Source: Skeletonema tropicum | Taxonomy: Eukaryota > Bacillariophyta > Thalassiosirophyceae > Thalassiosirales > Thalassiosiraceae | Length of the DNA stretch: 64,000 nt | Direction of reading: 5' to 3' | Assembly: GCA_037178625.1 (NCBI GenBank) | Contig: CM074138.1 | Location: forward strand, 1,054,001 to 1,118,000 | Shown: positions 11,601-22,236 of the stretch, piece by piece | How the letters are laid out: every line of letters begins with the position of its first letter | Position numbering within the stretch: the stretch's first letter is position 1 | Notes under the pieces: model-generated | Seen by the model: the letters and a program-made list of their open reading frames with translations, nothing else | Databases searched by the model: none | What the model was told of the DNA's origin: nothing | Made by a program: the position numbers and the translations under genes

Positions 11601-14600
11601 ATATTGACGACGATAGATACGATTTGCTTGGATGTGGTGCTGCCGGCCAGCCCGCAATGGACCTCTCAGACCAGCTACGAGATTGTAGCATCGCTTCTAA
11701 GCGAGCAACCCGTTGATGCAGTGCTAATGTGCTTGCATAGTATCGCCACCGACTATAATGGGCTGCTAGAAGCGGCTCATGCGCATATTGACGACGATAG
11801 ATACGATTTAGATTGATGTGGTGCTGTTGGCCAGCACGCACTGGGCATCTCAGATCAGCTACAAGATTGTAGTATCGCTTCTACATAAGCTGTCCGTCTG
11901 CGCAGAGCTAACGTGCTTGCATAGTATCGCCACCGACTATAATGGGCTACTAGAAGCAGCTCATGCGCATATTGACGACGATAGATACGATTTGGTTGGA
12001 CGTGGTGCTGCCTGCCAGCTCGCACGGACCTCTCGGAAATCTACGAGACTGTAGCATCGCTGCTACATAAGCTGACCGTCTGAGCAGTGCTAATGAGCTT
12101 GCATAGTATCGCCACCGACTATAATGGGCTGCTAGAAGCGGCTCATGCGCATATTGACGACGATAGATACGATTTGGTTGGATGTGGTGCTGCCTGCCAG
12201 CTCGCAATGGACCTCTCGGATCATTGAAGAGGCTGTAGTATGGCTTCTTAACGAGCAACCAATTGATGCAGTCCTAGTGTGCTTGCATAGTATCGCCACC
12301 GACTATAATGGGCTACTAGAAGCGGCTCATGCGCATATTGACGATGATAGATACGATTTGGTTGGATGAGGTGCTGCCTGCCAGCTCGCAATGGACCTCT
12401 CGGATCATTGAAGAGGCTGTAGTATGGCTTCTTAACGAGCAACCAATTGATGCAGTCCTAGTGTGCTTGTATAGTATCGCCACCGACTATAATGGGCTGC
12501 TAGAAGCGGCTCATGCGCATATTGACGATGATAAATATGATTTGGTTGGATGTGGTGCTGCCGGCCAGCTCTCAATGGACCTCTCATATCAGCTACATTA
12601 CTGTAGCATCGCTGCTACATAAGCTGTCCGTCTGCGCAGTGCTAATGTGCTTGCATAGTATCGCCACCGACTATAATGGGCTGCTAGAAGCGGCTCATGC
12701 GCATATTGACGACGATAGATACGATTTGCTTGGATGTGGTGCTGCCGGCCAGCCCGCAATGGACCTCTCAGACCAGCTACGAGATTGTAGCATCGCTTCT
12801 AAGCGAGCAACCCGTTGATGCAGTGCTAATGTGCTTGCATAGTATCGCCACCGACTATAATGGGCTGCTAGAAGCGGCTCATGCGCATATTGACGACGAT
12901 AGATACGATTTAGATTGATGTGGTGCTGTTGGCCAGCACGCACTGGGCATCTCAGATCAGCTACAAGATTGTAGTATCGCTTCTACATAAGCTGTCCGTC
13001 TGCGCAGAGCTAACGTGCTTGCATAGTATCGCCACCGACTATAATGGGCTACTAGAAGCAGCTCATGCGCATATTGACGACGATAGATACGATTTGGTTG
13101 GACGTGGTGCTGCCTGCCAGCTCGCACGGACCTCTCGGAAATCTACGAGACTGTAGCATCGCTGCTACATAAGCTGTCCGTCTGAGCAGTGCTAATGAGC
13201 TTGCATAGTATCGCCACCGACTATAATGGGCTGCTAGAAGCGGCTCATGCGCATATTGACGACGATAGATACGATTTGGTTGGATGTGGTGCTGCCGGCC
13301 AGCCCGCAATGGACCTCTCGGATCATTGAAGAGGCTGTAGTATGGCTTCTTAACGAGCAACCCATTGATGCAGTCCTAGTGTGCTTATATAGTATCGCCA
13401 CCGACTATAATGGGCTGCTAGAAGCGGCTCATGCGCATATTGACGACGATAGATACGATTTGGTTGGATGTGGTGCTGCCGGCCAGCCCACAATGGACCT
13501 CTCGGATCATTGAAGAGGCTGTAGTATGGCTTCTTAACGAGCAACCCATTGATGCAGTCCTAGTGTGCTTGTATAGTATCGCCACCGACTATAATGGGCT
13601 GCTAGAAGCGGCTCATGCGCATATTGACGATGATAGATACGATTTGGTTGGATGTGGTGCTGCCGGCCAGCTCTCAATGGACATCTCATATCAGCTACAT
13701 TACTGTAGCATCGCTTCTACATAAGCTGTCGGTGTGCGCAGTGCTAATGTGCTTGCATAGTATCGCCACCGACTATAATGGGCTGCTAGAAGCGGCTCAT
13801 GCGCATATTGACGATGATAGATACGATTTGCTTGGATGTGGTGCTGCCGGCCAGCCATCAATGGACCTCTCAGACCAGCTACGAGATTGTAGCATCGCTT
13901 CTAAGCGAGCAACCCATTGATGCAGTGCTAATGTGCTTGCATAGTATCGCCACCGACTATAATGGGCTGCTAGAAGCGGCTCATGCGCATATTGACGACG
14001 ATAGATACGATTTGGTTGGATGTAGTCCTGCCAGGCAGCATGCAATGGACCTCTCGGAAATCTACGAGACTGTAGCATCGCTCTTACGTAAGCTGTCCGT
14101 CTGAGCAGTGCTAATGAGCTTGCATAGTATCGAGACCGACTATAATGGGCCACTAGAAGCGGCTCATGCGCATATTGACGACAATAGATACGATTTGCTT
14201 AGATGTGGTGCTGCCGGCCAGCCATCAATGGACTTCTCAGACCAGCTACGAGAATGTAGCATCGCTTCAAAGCGAGCAACCCGTTGATGCAGTCCTAGTG
14301 TGCTTGCAAAGTATCGCCACCGACTATAATGGGCTGCTAGAAGCGGCTCATGCGCATATTGACGACGATAGATAGGATTTGGTTGGATGTGGTGCTGCCA
14401 GCCAGCTTGAATTGGACGTCTCATATCAGCTACTAGACTGTAGCATCGCTTCTACATCAGCTGTCCGTTTGCGCAGTGCTAATGTGCTTGCATAGTATCG
14501 CCACCGTCTATAATGGGCCACTAGAAGCGGCTCATGCGCATATTGACGACGATAGATACGATTTGCTTGGATGTGGTGCTGCCGGCCGGCCCCTTGTTGG

Positions 14601-14830
14601 ACCTGTCGGATTAGCTACGAGACTGTAGCATCGCTTCTACATAAGCTTTTCGTCTGCGCAGTGCTAATGTGCTTGCATAGTATCGCCACCGACTATAATG
14701 GGCCACTAGAAGCGGCTCATGCGCATATTGACGACGTTTGATACGATATGGTGCTTGACAGTTGCGCTCTTGTTAGCCTAATTGGAACTTTTCAGGTCAA
14801 CTACCAGGCTGTAGCGTAGCTTCTGCGTTT
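8660..14830. repeat. Satellite array, about 34 tandem units of about 184 bp
   Basis: A conserved core (ggctcatgcgcatattgacg, then acgatagatacgatttggtt) recurs at about 8668, 8833, 9017, 9201, 9386, 9568, 9752, 9936 and so on to about 14712, almost always 182-184 bp apart. Terminal units are degenerate and central units nearly identical, as expected for an array homogenised by unequal exchange. The period is not a multiple of three, so the open frames of 60-118 residues on both strands break within about 1.5 units; they are not believable genes. Within the units, the stretches agcggctcatgcgcatattg and tagtatcgccaccgactata are the most constant. Confidence 0.95.
11411..13614. repeat. Higher-order repeat: two adjacent 1102-bp six-unit blocks
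   Basis: Block 11411-12512 and block 12513-13614 match unit for unit: translated stretches at 11411/12513, 11595/12697 and 11818/12920 are identical, and those at 11950/13052 and 12145/13247 differ at only a few positions. A third, more diverged block begins at 13615 and continues to about 14160. Earlier units share block members at other spacings (10296 and 11950 are about nine units apart), showing rearranged older blocks. Confidence 0.85.
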
Positions 14831-15285
14831 AACTTATCAATGTCTTACCTTTCTTTCTGTATAACGTAATGGTAAACTAGGAGCCTTTCACTCGTTGTGA
14901 GGTTTAGAAGTGATGTTAGGGCAGTCTCAAATTATTGGACCTGTCAGTGTACGTTTCTGCTCCTTTGGACTCCTTGGATCTCATCATACAAACATTACGA
15001 TGATATTGGTTAGCTTTTGATGATAGTTTATTCTATTTCATTTGTTCATATACTGAGAGAAAGATCTCATTCATTTGTGTAGAGTAAATCTGTTCAATTC
15101 ATGTATGAATGAGAGAGCAGTTGATTTCATCAAATTTGGTAGGAACATCTAACGAACCATCTTTGCACGCTAAACATTGCCCTTTGCACTTTATCTCAAT
15201 GTCCACATCATCATGCTAACACATCTTGCTGTAGTATATTTTGCGTCCTCATTCTCTCATCAGTACTTTTAATCAGTATATCATC
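14831..15285. other. AT-rich spacer after the satellite, no gene seen
   Basis: 455 bp of unique AT-rich sequence between the last degenerate satellite unit and the 3' end of the phosphohistidine phosphatase gene. No coding frame or repeat is supported. Confidence 0.5.
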
Positions 15286-15765
15286 TCAATAACCATCATT
15301 CGACCACGAAATCGTATATCCAACAAACTTGCCACTCTTCTCCACAACATCCTTCGCCAAGGCATGATCCGCCCTTCCAAACCCATAGCTGTAACCAAAG
15401 AGCTTGATTATTTTTTCATCATCGCAACGGTATATCCGACCTCCACCCTTTATTCTAATGTCCGTGTAGCCACCTTGTTGTAGGATGGGGATCAACGGTT
15501 CAGCGACATTACGGTGATATTGTGCCCCTCGTTTGGAATGGACGAATACCTCTGGTTTATTTTTATTATTTGGTGGGAGTGCAGTGATTAGAACGTATTT
15601 GTAGGCTCCACTGTCGATGGATACGGATGGTATTCTGTATTGATGTTGAGCTGCTGATGGGGAGGAGGAAGATGATTTCGCACTACTATCCTGCTCTAAT
15701 AATTGGGCCTGCAGTTTTGCTGCTTCGGCGAGATCATGGGCATTTGTTGTGAATTCTTCTGACAT
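15286..15765 (-). CDS. 14-kDa phosphohistidine phosphatase (Janus/PHPT1 family)
   Basis: 159 residues from the ATG at 15765; the frame upstream reaches only a TTG. After a variable Ser-rich N-terminus, the fold starts at SGAYKYVLITA. The catalytic His is in QYHRNVAEP (His84). GGGRIYRCDDEKIIKLFGYS and the terminal TISWSNDGY match conserved blocks of animal PHPT1, whose C-terminus ends in a nearly identical WANDGY. The family removes phosphate from phosphohistidine (and phospholysine) in proteins in the cytosol. The length is slightly longer than the roughly 125-residue human protein because of the N-terminal extension. It is divergently arranged with the exopolyphosphatase gene, another phosphate-handling enzyme; co-regulation is only a suggestion. 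Confidence 0.88.
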   Translation of the reverse strand: MSEEFTTNAHDLAEAAKLQAQLLEQDSSAKSSSSSPSAAQHQYRIPSVSIDSGAYKYVLITALPPNNKNKPEVFVHSKRGAQYHRNVAEPLIPILQQGGYTDIRIKGGGRIYRCDDEKIIKLFGYSYGFGRADHALAKDVVEKSGKFVGYTISWSNDGY

Positions 15766-16247
15766 GGTTGCTGTAGCCGTGAGAGACAAAGGTAGATCAC
15801 TGATGAATTGGTGAATTGTTTGCCTCAATAGATTAGAGATGTTGTAAGCTGATTGCTACGTGTTGTTGTGCCAATCCAAGCTTCGACAAAGCTTAGAGTT
15901 ATTGCGGAAATCTGACGAGCTCTGGCGTAGCGTGGCTATATATGTATGTAACGTTTCTGTACGTGGGCTGTACATGGGTAGGAATCAGAGCACGAAAGCC
16001 GGGAGAAGCTTGCCCTGCCGCCGCACGCCAATCACCAATCACAGAAGGAATGAGCATTGTCGCTACATAGAAGTACTTACCCAAGCCTTGGGAAAAGATT
16101 CACACCGTCTTCAGTCGTCTGTCCATCACCACCGCCAAAAATGTCGAAACGTTCCCGTGCAAAAGTATTGTATTGTACACTGTGGTAAAAAAGTAGCAAC
16201 GCACATTATTCTAACGCCGTTGCCTCATTCAGCCTGCCAGCCAAACA
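15766..16247. promoter_or_regulatory. Divergent intergenic region between PHPT1-like and PPX-like genes
   Basis: 482 bp with no supported gene. It should hold both promoters, an inference from arrangement alone. A short repeat of cttcgacaaagctt and a TATATATG stretch (about 15937) are visible but not diagnostic. Confidence 0.35.
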
Positions 16248-17771
16248 ATGGTGAGGCAGCTACCATCCCTACTGCTACTCCTTCAAGTAATCATTGCAAC
16301 CATAACATTGCTCAGATCGCTGGCAGCAGTTGACGCGTTTGCACCTTTCGTTGCACGCAACATTCGATTTTCTGCCTTCAATAATAAGATGGCTCTGTCA
16401 TCGTCATCGGCATTATCGGCCACTATCACGCAACAATCACAACAGATTGGCAATACAAGTTTTGCATCATTTCTGGAGTCGAGTGTTCCAGCATCATTAG
16501 CGGATGCTGCCCAGAGCAAGACTGCAAATAAGCGAGTCAACAGCGTGATTATAGGGAATGAAGCAGGCGATGCCGATTCGATCATTTCTGCGCTAACACT
16601 TGGATATGTCACGTCATCCAACTTTAAATCTCCATCTGACAATACCTTTCAGGTTCCCATTGTAAGCATTCCTCGGGCAGAGATGGAACTAAGAAGGGAT
16701 GCTGCTTTACTTCTGGATATGGTGGGAATTAATGTTGAAAAGCTGATTTATATTGATGATGATGTTGTCACAAAGCATCTCTTGCCATCATCATCTTCTG
16801 GTGCTTCGACTGATCTGGATACGACAATTACATTGGTGGATCATAATAGATTACGCCCCATGTACTCTCATTTAAATTCAATGGTAAAGGAAATTGTCGA
16901 CCATCACAAAGATGAGAATCACCATGAACAAGTAGACTCCGTAAATCGTATTATTGCATTTGAGAATGGTCATGCTACCGTTGCAAGCACTTGTTCGCTT
17001 GTTGCCGAACGTTTGTTTCAGAGCATGTCAGATTCAGACTCGTCTCTAAAGATTGATGGTGCATTAGGATTGTCACTCTTGGGTGTGATCCTTCTTGATT
17101 CCATCAATATGCTCCCAGAGGCAAAGAAGGGTACACCTCGTGACGAGGAAGCGATACAACAACTGCTGAGCCGAACCGATTGGTCATCTTGTGCGGACAC
17201 TGTGCCGTCACTGATGGATGGGGCTACTCTGGATAGAATATTTCCAAATGGTAGATGCAACACGCCAGATCGAAAAGCATTATTCGATGCATTGATTGGT
17301 GCCAAAAGTGATCCCAAATTTTGGCTGGAAATGTCGGCAATGAATTGTTTGAGGATTGATTACAAGAAATTCGTAGTGGATGATAAATCATCGATTGGAT
17401 TGTCGTCTGTGATCATTACAATGGATGATCTACTCACCAAGGATGGATTCATAGACAGCATGAAATCATTTATCGCTTCAGAAGATGTGAATCTATTTGG
17501 TGTATTGGGTGTTACATTTTTTGATGACAAGCCGAAGCGAGAGCTTTTGTTGGCTGGTAATGATGACAATGTCGTAGATTCATTCGCCCAGTTTCTGTTG
17601 GATCATCCTGACGCCTCAGATTTGGACATGGCCGAGCGAGAAGATTGTAACGATTACTCGCAAGATGGTATGAAGATACGCGTGTTTCGGCAAGGAAATC
17701 CAAAAGGTTCTAGAAAGCAGATTGCACCTTTGTTGCTTCAGCATGCTTCCACAAACGAATCAAAGCTTTAA
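16248..17771 (+). CDS. DHH-family exopolyphosphatase (PPX1/prune type), predicted plastid
   Basis: 507 residues, single exon. Residues 1-30 are a signal peptide ending AAVDA|FAPF, a textbook stramenopile plastid presequence. The catalytic DHH domain has motif I GNEAGDADS (Asn104, Asp108, Asp110), motif II LVDHN (197-201), motif III IVDHH (216-220) and a motif IV-like GVILLDSIN (about 283-291). A DHHA2-type C-terminal domain follows. The family hydrolyses terminal phosphates of polyphosphate or short phosphate chains and pyrophosphate with bound metal ions. Length is slightly above yeast PPX1 because of the presequence and Ser-rich inserts. Plastid import is a motif-based prediction. The enzyme class is well supported; the preferred chain length is not knowable here. 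Confidence 0.85.
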   Translation: MVRQLPSLLLLLQVIIATITLLRSLAAVDAFAPFVARNIRFSAFNNKMALSSSSALSATITQQSQQIGNTSFASFLESSVPASLADAAQSKTANKRVNSVIIGNEAGDADSIISALTLGYVTSSNFKSPSDNTFQVPIVSIPRAEMELRRDAALLLDMVGINVEKLIYIDDDVVTKHLLPSSSSGASTDLDTTITLVDHNRLRPMYSHLNSMVKEIVDHHKDENHHEQVDSVNRIIAFENGHATVASTCSLVAERLFQSMSDSDSSLKIDGALGLSLLGVILLDSINMLPEAKKGTPRDEEAIQQLLSRTDWSSCADTVPSLMDGATLDRIFPNGRCNTPDRKALFDALIGAKSDPKFWLEMSAMNCLRIDYKKFVVDDKSSIGLSSVIITMDDLLTKDGFIDSMKSFIASEDVNLFGVLGVTFFDDKPKRELLLAGNDDNVVDSFAQFLLDHPDASDLDMAEREDCNDYSQDGMKIRVFRQGNPKGSRKQIAPLLLQHASTNESKL

Positions 17772-17851
17772 AATAAGGCACATGTCTATGAATATTAACT
17801 ATTAATGAATGCGGCAGGCATGAAGAAGGTGAGGTCAATGCTCACAACAAG

Positions 17852-18865
17852 TTACTTCTTCTGTCGCGACTTCTTCTTCATCATTCCAGCCTGAATCCTT
17901 TCAAATTCTGCATCATCAATGTCACCACCACTTGCCTTCTTACCCTTCTTTTTCTTCTTACCACCGCCATACTTATCTTCCAAACCAGCCATCAATGAAT
18001 CAAATCCCGCTTGTCTGTTACGAGCCAAGGCATTTCCACGAATCTGAGCAATGAGATCATCCTCAGATGAGCTGTTCTTCTTTGTAGTCTTGGCCTTCTT
18101 CTTAGGAGGTGCTTTGGGGGTTTTGTTCTTGGTGGACGATTTTACCTTTGCACTTTGCTTTTCTTCATCAACAACTTCTGCCATGGGTACATCATCATCA
18201 TCATCACTATCATCCAACTCTGCTTCATCAGCTTTCTTCTTGCCTCTTCCCTTTTTGGCTCTTTTACTCTTTGATGGAGCGCTCCCAATGGTCTTTTTGA
18301 TCTTATCCTTGTAATCCTCTACATCGCCTTTCTGAATAGCTGGATTTATGTAGTCCTTCACCCATCGTTCCTTATCCGCATCCGAACTCAGCATGACACA
18401 TTCGACCATTTTATTCAAATCACCCTTGAAGTGCGCATAATATCGCAATACATCCCTCTCTTCCTCATCAGAGCACTTGTATTTTACTTCAAACGCATCA
18501 ATATCTGCGGTTGTCACTTTTGGGAAAACGGCATCGAAATAATCCGTCCATTGTTTCATCCCCTCTTTACTTGGCAAATCTTCATCGTCATCATACAAGT
18601 CACCAGTCTCATCGTACTCTTTTCGCTTCTCTTCATCACTTAGAATAGTGTACGCCAATGATATCGCTTGGAATTTCTTCTTGGCCAATTCTTTCTCATC
18701 ATGGGATAGAGTTGGTGATAGTTTGTCTGGGTGGTATTTGAGGCAGAGTTTGTAGTAGCCTTTGCGCAGTTGGGACGGTGTTGCATCGGAAGAGACGTTG
18801 AGAACGTCGGTATAGAGATTGGCAGATTCGCCATAGGCTTCAGCGAGGATAGTTGCGGCTGACAT
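17852..18865 (-). CDS. DNAJC9-like J-domain protein
   Basis: 337 residues. The J domain (about 17-82) carries the HPD tripeptide at 45-47 needed to stimulate Hsp70 ATPase. It continues into the DNAJC9-specific region (WTDYFDAVFPKVTTADIDAF, then YKCSDEEERDVLRYYAHFKG and a three-helix stretch to about 200). The C-terminal third is highly charged with Lys-rich, nuclear-localisation-like runs (KSKRAKKGRGKKK) and an acidic patch. Animal DNAJC9 is a nuclear Hsp70 co-chaperone that also binds histones H3-H4; a similar role is inferred. The 3' end converges on the exopolyphosphatase gene with 80 bp between them. Confidence 0.85.
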   Translation of the reverse strand: MSAATILAEAYGESANLYTDVLNVSSDATPSQLRKGYYKLCLKYHPDKLSPTLSHDEKELAKKKFQAISLAYTILSDEEKRKEYDETGDLYDDDEDLPSKEGMKQWTDYFDAVFPKVTTADIDAFEVKYKCSDEEERDVLRYYAHFKGDLNKMVECVMLSSDADKERWVKDYINPAIQKGDVEDYKDKIKKTIGSAPSKSKRAKKGRGKKKADEAELDDSDDDDDVPMAEVVDEEKQSAKVKSSTKNKTPKAPPKKKAKTTKKNSSSEDDLIAQIRGNALARNRQAGFDSLMAGLEDKYGGGKKKKKGKKASGGDIDDAEFERIQAGMMKKKSRQKK

Positions 18866-19150
18866 GTCTTGTGTATTCGTTATGATATTATGATGTAACC
18901 TCCATCATTGTTGCATCGTCCTCGTTGCTGAAATTCAAAAAAATTCAAAAAGTGTTTAAATCTGTCTACGGGTCTCGGGCAAAACTTTAGGAATTAGTAT
19001 TCATTTGTGCTCTTCAAATCTTTTTGCGCAAGGCCTCGCAAAGATCTTCAAGTGCGATTTATTTCACAACGTTCGATCATCGATCAAGCTACACGCCATG
19101 CCATCGTATCAATCGATACAATATCGACGAACACACCCACCTACGCCAAC
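18866..19150. promoter_or_regulatory. Short divergent promoter region (inferred)
   Basis: 285 bp between the DNAJC9-like and DUF3119-like genes. An A/T-rich element with a tandem aaaattc pair lies near 18938-18955. No core promoter motif can be assigned with confidence. Confidence 0.3.
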
Positions 19151-19941
19151 ATGAATCTATTGAAATCTTCCCTTCTTCTACTACTAAGTTGCGGCCCAGT
19201 GCAGTCGTTCACTGCCTCGTCGTCTTCCCTTGCCACTGTAACTCGCTCGACATCGAAGAGAGTCGATCTTGCCCGGCCAACAACAACTTCAAAAACCACA
19301 TCCACCACTAGCCTCGCTGTTGGGACAGAAATCGTAGAGCCGAGCTATAATCTTGCACTGGGATCGTTGGCTCTAGGAGCTGCCTTTGGCGTACCCGGAT
19401 CTCCATTGAAGTCGAAGCTATCAGCGTTTTTGGGAGGAATCCCTTTGACACTTTTTGGTCTTTTCTTGGCATTTCAAACAACTACATTGCGGTAAGATCA
19501 TACACATCGCCTAGCTGCTAGCTGCGTGTCTCTATTTCAATACATGATATAATTCCTGCCCATCTCACGCGCTCAATAACATAACTCAATCGCTGCTCGC
19601 CCAGTTTCACGTTCGACGACGACAACTTCTCATTGGTCAAATCAAATTTGGAGTCGACAGGCGAGAATGTAGTCGTCGGCGGAGAGAATGTTTGGGCATA
19701 CAAAAGCTTTGTAAACTACGACGTCTTCCCAAGTCAGAACTTTCCCATTTTGATTTACTTTAAGGAAACTCAAACACCGGAAGATCAATGGAATATTGGC
19801 CCAGGAGAACAGGCGAATAGCGAAGAGGCTCTTGCCAAGGGTGCTGTGCGTGGTCAGGTTCATTTCTTTCCGGCGATTGGTAATACAGAACAATTAATTG
19901 GTGGATTTGAGAAGCATGATTGTGCCAAGTTGGATCTTTGA
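19151..19941 (+). CDS. DUF3119-like plastid protein, two exons
   Basis: Exon 1 is 19151-19491; a 113-bp intron (GTAAGA ... CCCAG, 19492-19604) is in phase 2; exon 2 is 19605-19941. The product is 225 residues. It begins with a signal peptide and a Phe-type plastid motif (VQS|FTASS). Two hydrophobic segments follow (about 60-110, ALGSLALGAAFGV and LSAFLGGIPLTLFGLFLAF). The soluble C-terminal domain (FTFDDDNFSLV, ENVVVGGENVWAYKSFVNYD, then IYFKETQTPEDQ and GQVHFFPAI) matches the DUF3119 family of cyanobacteria and plastids as I remember it. The function of that family is not established. The splice is strongly supported because it joins the membrane part to the conserved domain in frame. Confidence 0.8.
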
Positions 19942-20110
19942 GTTGTATACGAGAATGCAGACATTACTGACATGTTACTGTTGTTATATTAATTTATCGG
20001 TACACATAGTTACGATGATAACAATTGAAGTGTTTCAACGATAATTTACACTTAGTTTACATTATTGCAGCTCACGAAGCAGATCCAAATCGTCTATCAC
20101 TCGCCAACGC

Positions 20111-21952
20111 TTATTCAACGGATGCAGCAATACGTTGTAATACAGTTTCATATCTCGCCGGGACATGACGCGATAAATCAAACATACGCGGACTGACACG
20201 CATCTCATCGAATACAGTAGGATCAACAGAACGAATACTGTATCTCTTCACTGAAGACTCACTTTCATCCACAGGAAAATCAAATAGTGACCCACTCATC
20301 ACATAAATCACTCCGGGCGGGACAAGAATTTCGGAATTCATTTGTTTCCGTAAGAACGTCATGGCATTCACACACCAAGCGTAATCTTCTTCAGATAAAT
20401 CTTCTGGCCGCAACCAGTTGGTCGTTCCGGTATGTTGCATTATCTCATCTCGAAATCCATCATCGGAGCAAAGCTTCGACAGAGCTTTGGTAAGATTAGC
20501 AATATGCCCGAGACTGAAACATGCAAAAGGATCTCCTTCTCCCGTCACCGAAATAATATTATCGCAGGAGCTGGTAATTGCCAATGGGAAGACACATGGG
20601 TTGCCGAACCCGATGGATCGCACTCTATTTGCAAATCGTTGTTTCCACATGGTTGCAAGAACGGCTGCAACGCCCCCACCTAGACTGTGACCAACAATTA
20701 CTAAAGATACGGTAGGATCTGATTGGAGTTCATCCGAAATGATCTTCGCAGTCATCCTTGCAACACCTCTAGCTGCTTCAACCATACCTGAATGAGCTCG
20801 AGAGAATTGAATCTTTCCCCAATCAGAAGACATTATGCTCTCATCGATATTTCCCAATGATGACTCATAGTCTGTTGCAATCGTCTGTTCTTCCTCTGCT
20901 GCAGACAAAACTTCTGGATTATCTTCTACCAAGAAATTTTCACAACTTGCACAAAGATCAGTGAGGACATCACGCGGAGATAAGGTTCCCCTAATACTAA
21001 GCACAATAGCGTTACGCTCTTTATCCCTCACGAGAAAGAAGGCTGGACGATTTGTTTTCGAATGCCATTTCGTCATCAAGATATCGTTTTGTTCTATCCC
21101 TGTACGTGTCATTAAAGCGCGATTGTTATTTCCGAATAGGGGGATTCGACCACAGAACGCTGCTCCTTTCCATCCGTATGCCACATTTGCAAATATGCTG
21201 TAGTAAGCAAGTTCTTCTATAACGCTTTTGTCGATCATAGTCTCATTCTTTTCCTCATCCTCATCATCGTACTCAGCTTTACGAGTTGCTACTACATGTT
21301 GTAGTCTCGACAAGGCCAGAATGGAAAGTACAACTTCCTTTGGTGAATACAATCCAAACAAATCAACCACTCCATACTCAGGAAAAGCCGCCAATATCTT
21401 TTGTATAGTGTTGATTGCCCTCGCTGTTTCTGGACTTAGAAAATTGTGCTCAATCTTTCGTAACCATGCACGAAGAGCACGTCTCTTCCATCCTTTTCTG
21501 GATGCTGCCTCCCGCGGAGGTTTGGTGGTTGTGAAGAAGGCATCATCATCACCATCGTAAGTAGATTGATTGTTAGAGGAAGTGGTGGTGTCAACCTCAT
21601 GGTCGAAAATAATGGTATCAAGTTCATCAAATGCGTGATCTTCCTGTAATATTTCATCATCATAATTTTGATCAACTAAACTTTCCACCACCACCCTTCC
21701 TCTTCGAAACACAACTGTACTCTGAACAATCAATTTTCTTGCCCCAAACCATAAGCGTTTGTGTATTCTACCGAATCGAATTCTTCTTGGTCGTTCTAGC
21801 TCAACACCACCATTATTACTTTCTCCGCCGCGAGGTATGAAGTCTTTGTGGATTGATATTGGGCGTGTATTATAAGGTGGCGCATCGAAAAGAACTGCAA
21901 GGCTACTGCCCGACGATAGTAGCAGCAGTGCCACCACTTTCAAACGCAACAT
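20111..21952 (-). CDS. Class 3 lipase, sn-1 diacylglycerol-lipase-like
   Basis: 613 residues from the ATG at 21952. An N-terminal hydrophobic segment (about 5-20) suggests secretory-pathway entry. A basic and acidic region of about 200 residues follows, then the lipase core: the oxyanion-side block IVLSIRGTLSPRDVLTDL (about 316-333), the nucleophile elbow VGHSLGGGVAAV with Ser423, a likely acid in GEGDPFACFS (Asp474) and a His in LSRHVPARYETVL (His596). This order fits the class 3 alpha/beta hydrolases, including plant and animal diacylglycerol lipases, which release fatty acids from di- or triacylglycerols. There is no four-helix membrane domain as in animal DAGL. Substrate is inferred from family only. 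Confidence 0.8.
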   Translation of the reverse strand: MLRLKVVALLLLSSGSSLAVLFDAPPYNTRPISIHKDFIPRGGESNNGGVELERPRRIRFGRIHKRLWFGARKLIVQSTVVFRRGRVVVESLVDQNYDDEILQEDHAFDELDTIIFDHEVDTTTSSNNQSTYDGDDDAFFTTTKPPREAASRKGWKRRALRAWLRKIEHNFLSPETARAINTIQKILAAFPEYGVVDLFGLYSPKEVVLSILALSRLQHVVATRKAEYDDEDEEKNETMIDKSVIEELAYYSIFANVAYGWKGAAFCGRIPLFGNNNRALMTRTGIEQNDILMTKWHSKTNRPAFFLVRDKERNAIVLSIRGTLSPRDVLTDLCASCENFLVEDNPEVLSAAEEEQTIATDYESSLGNIDESIMSSDWGKIQFSRAHSGMVEAARGVARMTAKIISDELQSDPTVSLVIVGHSLGGGVAAVLATMWKQRFANRVRSIGFGNPCVFPLAITSSCDNIISVTGEGDPFACFSLGHIANLTKALSKLCSDDGFRDEIMQHTGTTNWLRPEDLSEEDYAWCVNAMTFLRKQMNSEILVPPGVIYVMSGSLFDFPVDESESSVKRYSIRSVDPTVFDEMRVSPRMFDLSRHVPARYETVLQRIAASVE

Positions 21953-22236
21953 CGCAGCAGACCACAACTATATTTATTGTTCAGCAAGCATTACTTATGT
22001 GAGCAACGGCTTCAAACCGATGCAGACAGCTGTTTTCTGTTTTAGCTTGGTTCATAAATAATAATGTCGACTGTCGTAGGAGCCAGCGGTAGGAATTAGT
22101 AGAAAATATTCCCCCAACATCAGATCTGTAGATCTCTGCTCCTGATTATCTTGGACAGAAGCTAGCTCATAGCGTGTCAGTGTGAGTTGATGGAGATTGT
22201 TGGCTCTTCTTCATCCCAAGGCGGCTCTTGATACCC

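Noticed and set aside
8710..14424. Many similar 60-118-residue frames (LLEAAHAHIDDDRYDL pattern) on both strands
   Set aside because: They are products of the satellite, whose 184-bp period shifts frame at each unit; every frame ends within about 1.5 units and no start context or splice signal is conserved.
19642..19893. Minus-strand frame within the second exon of the DUF3119-like gene
   Set aside because: Antisense of a conserved exon; no motif.
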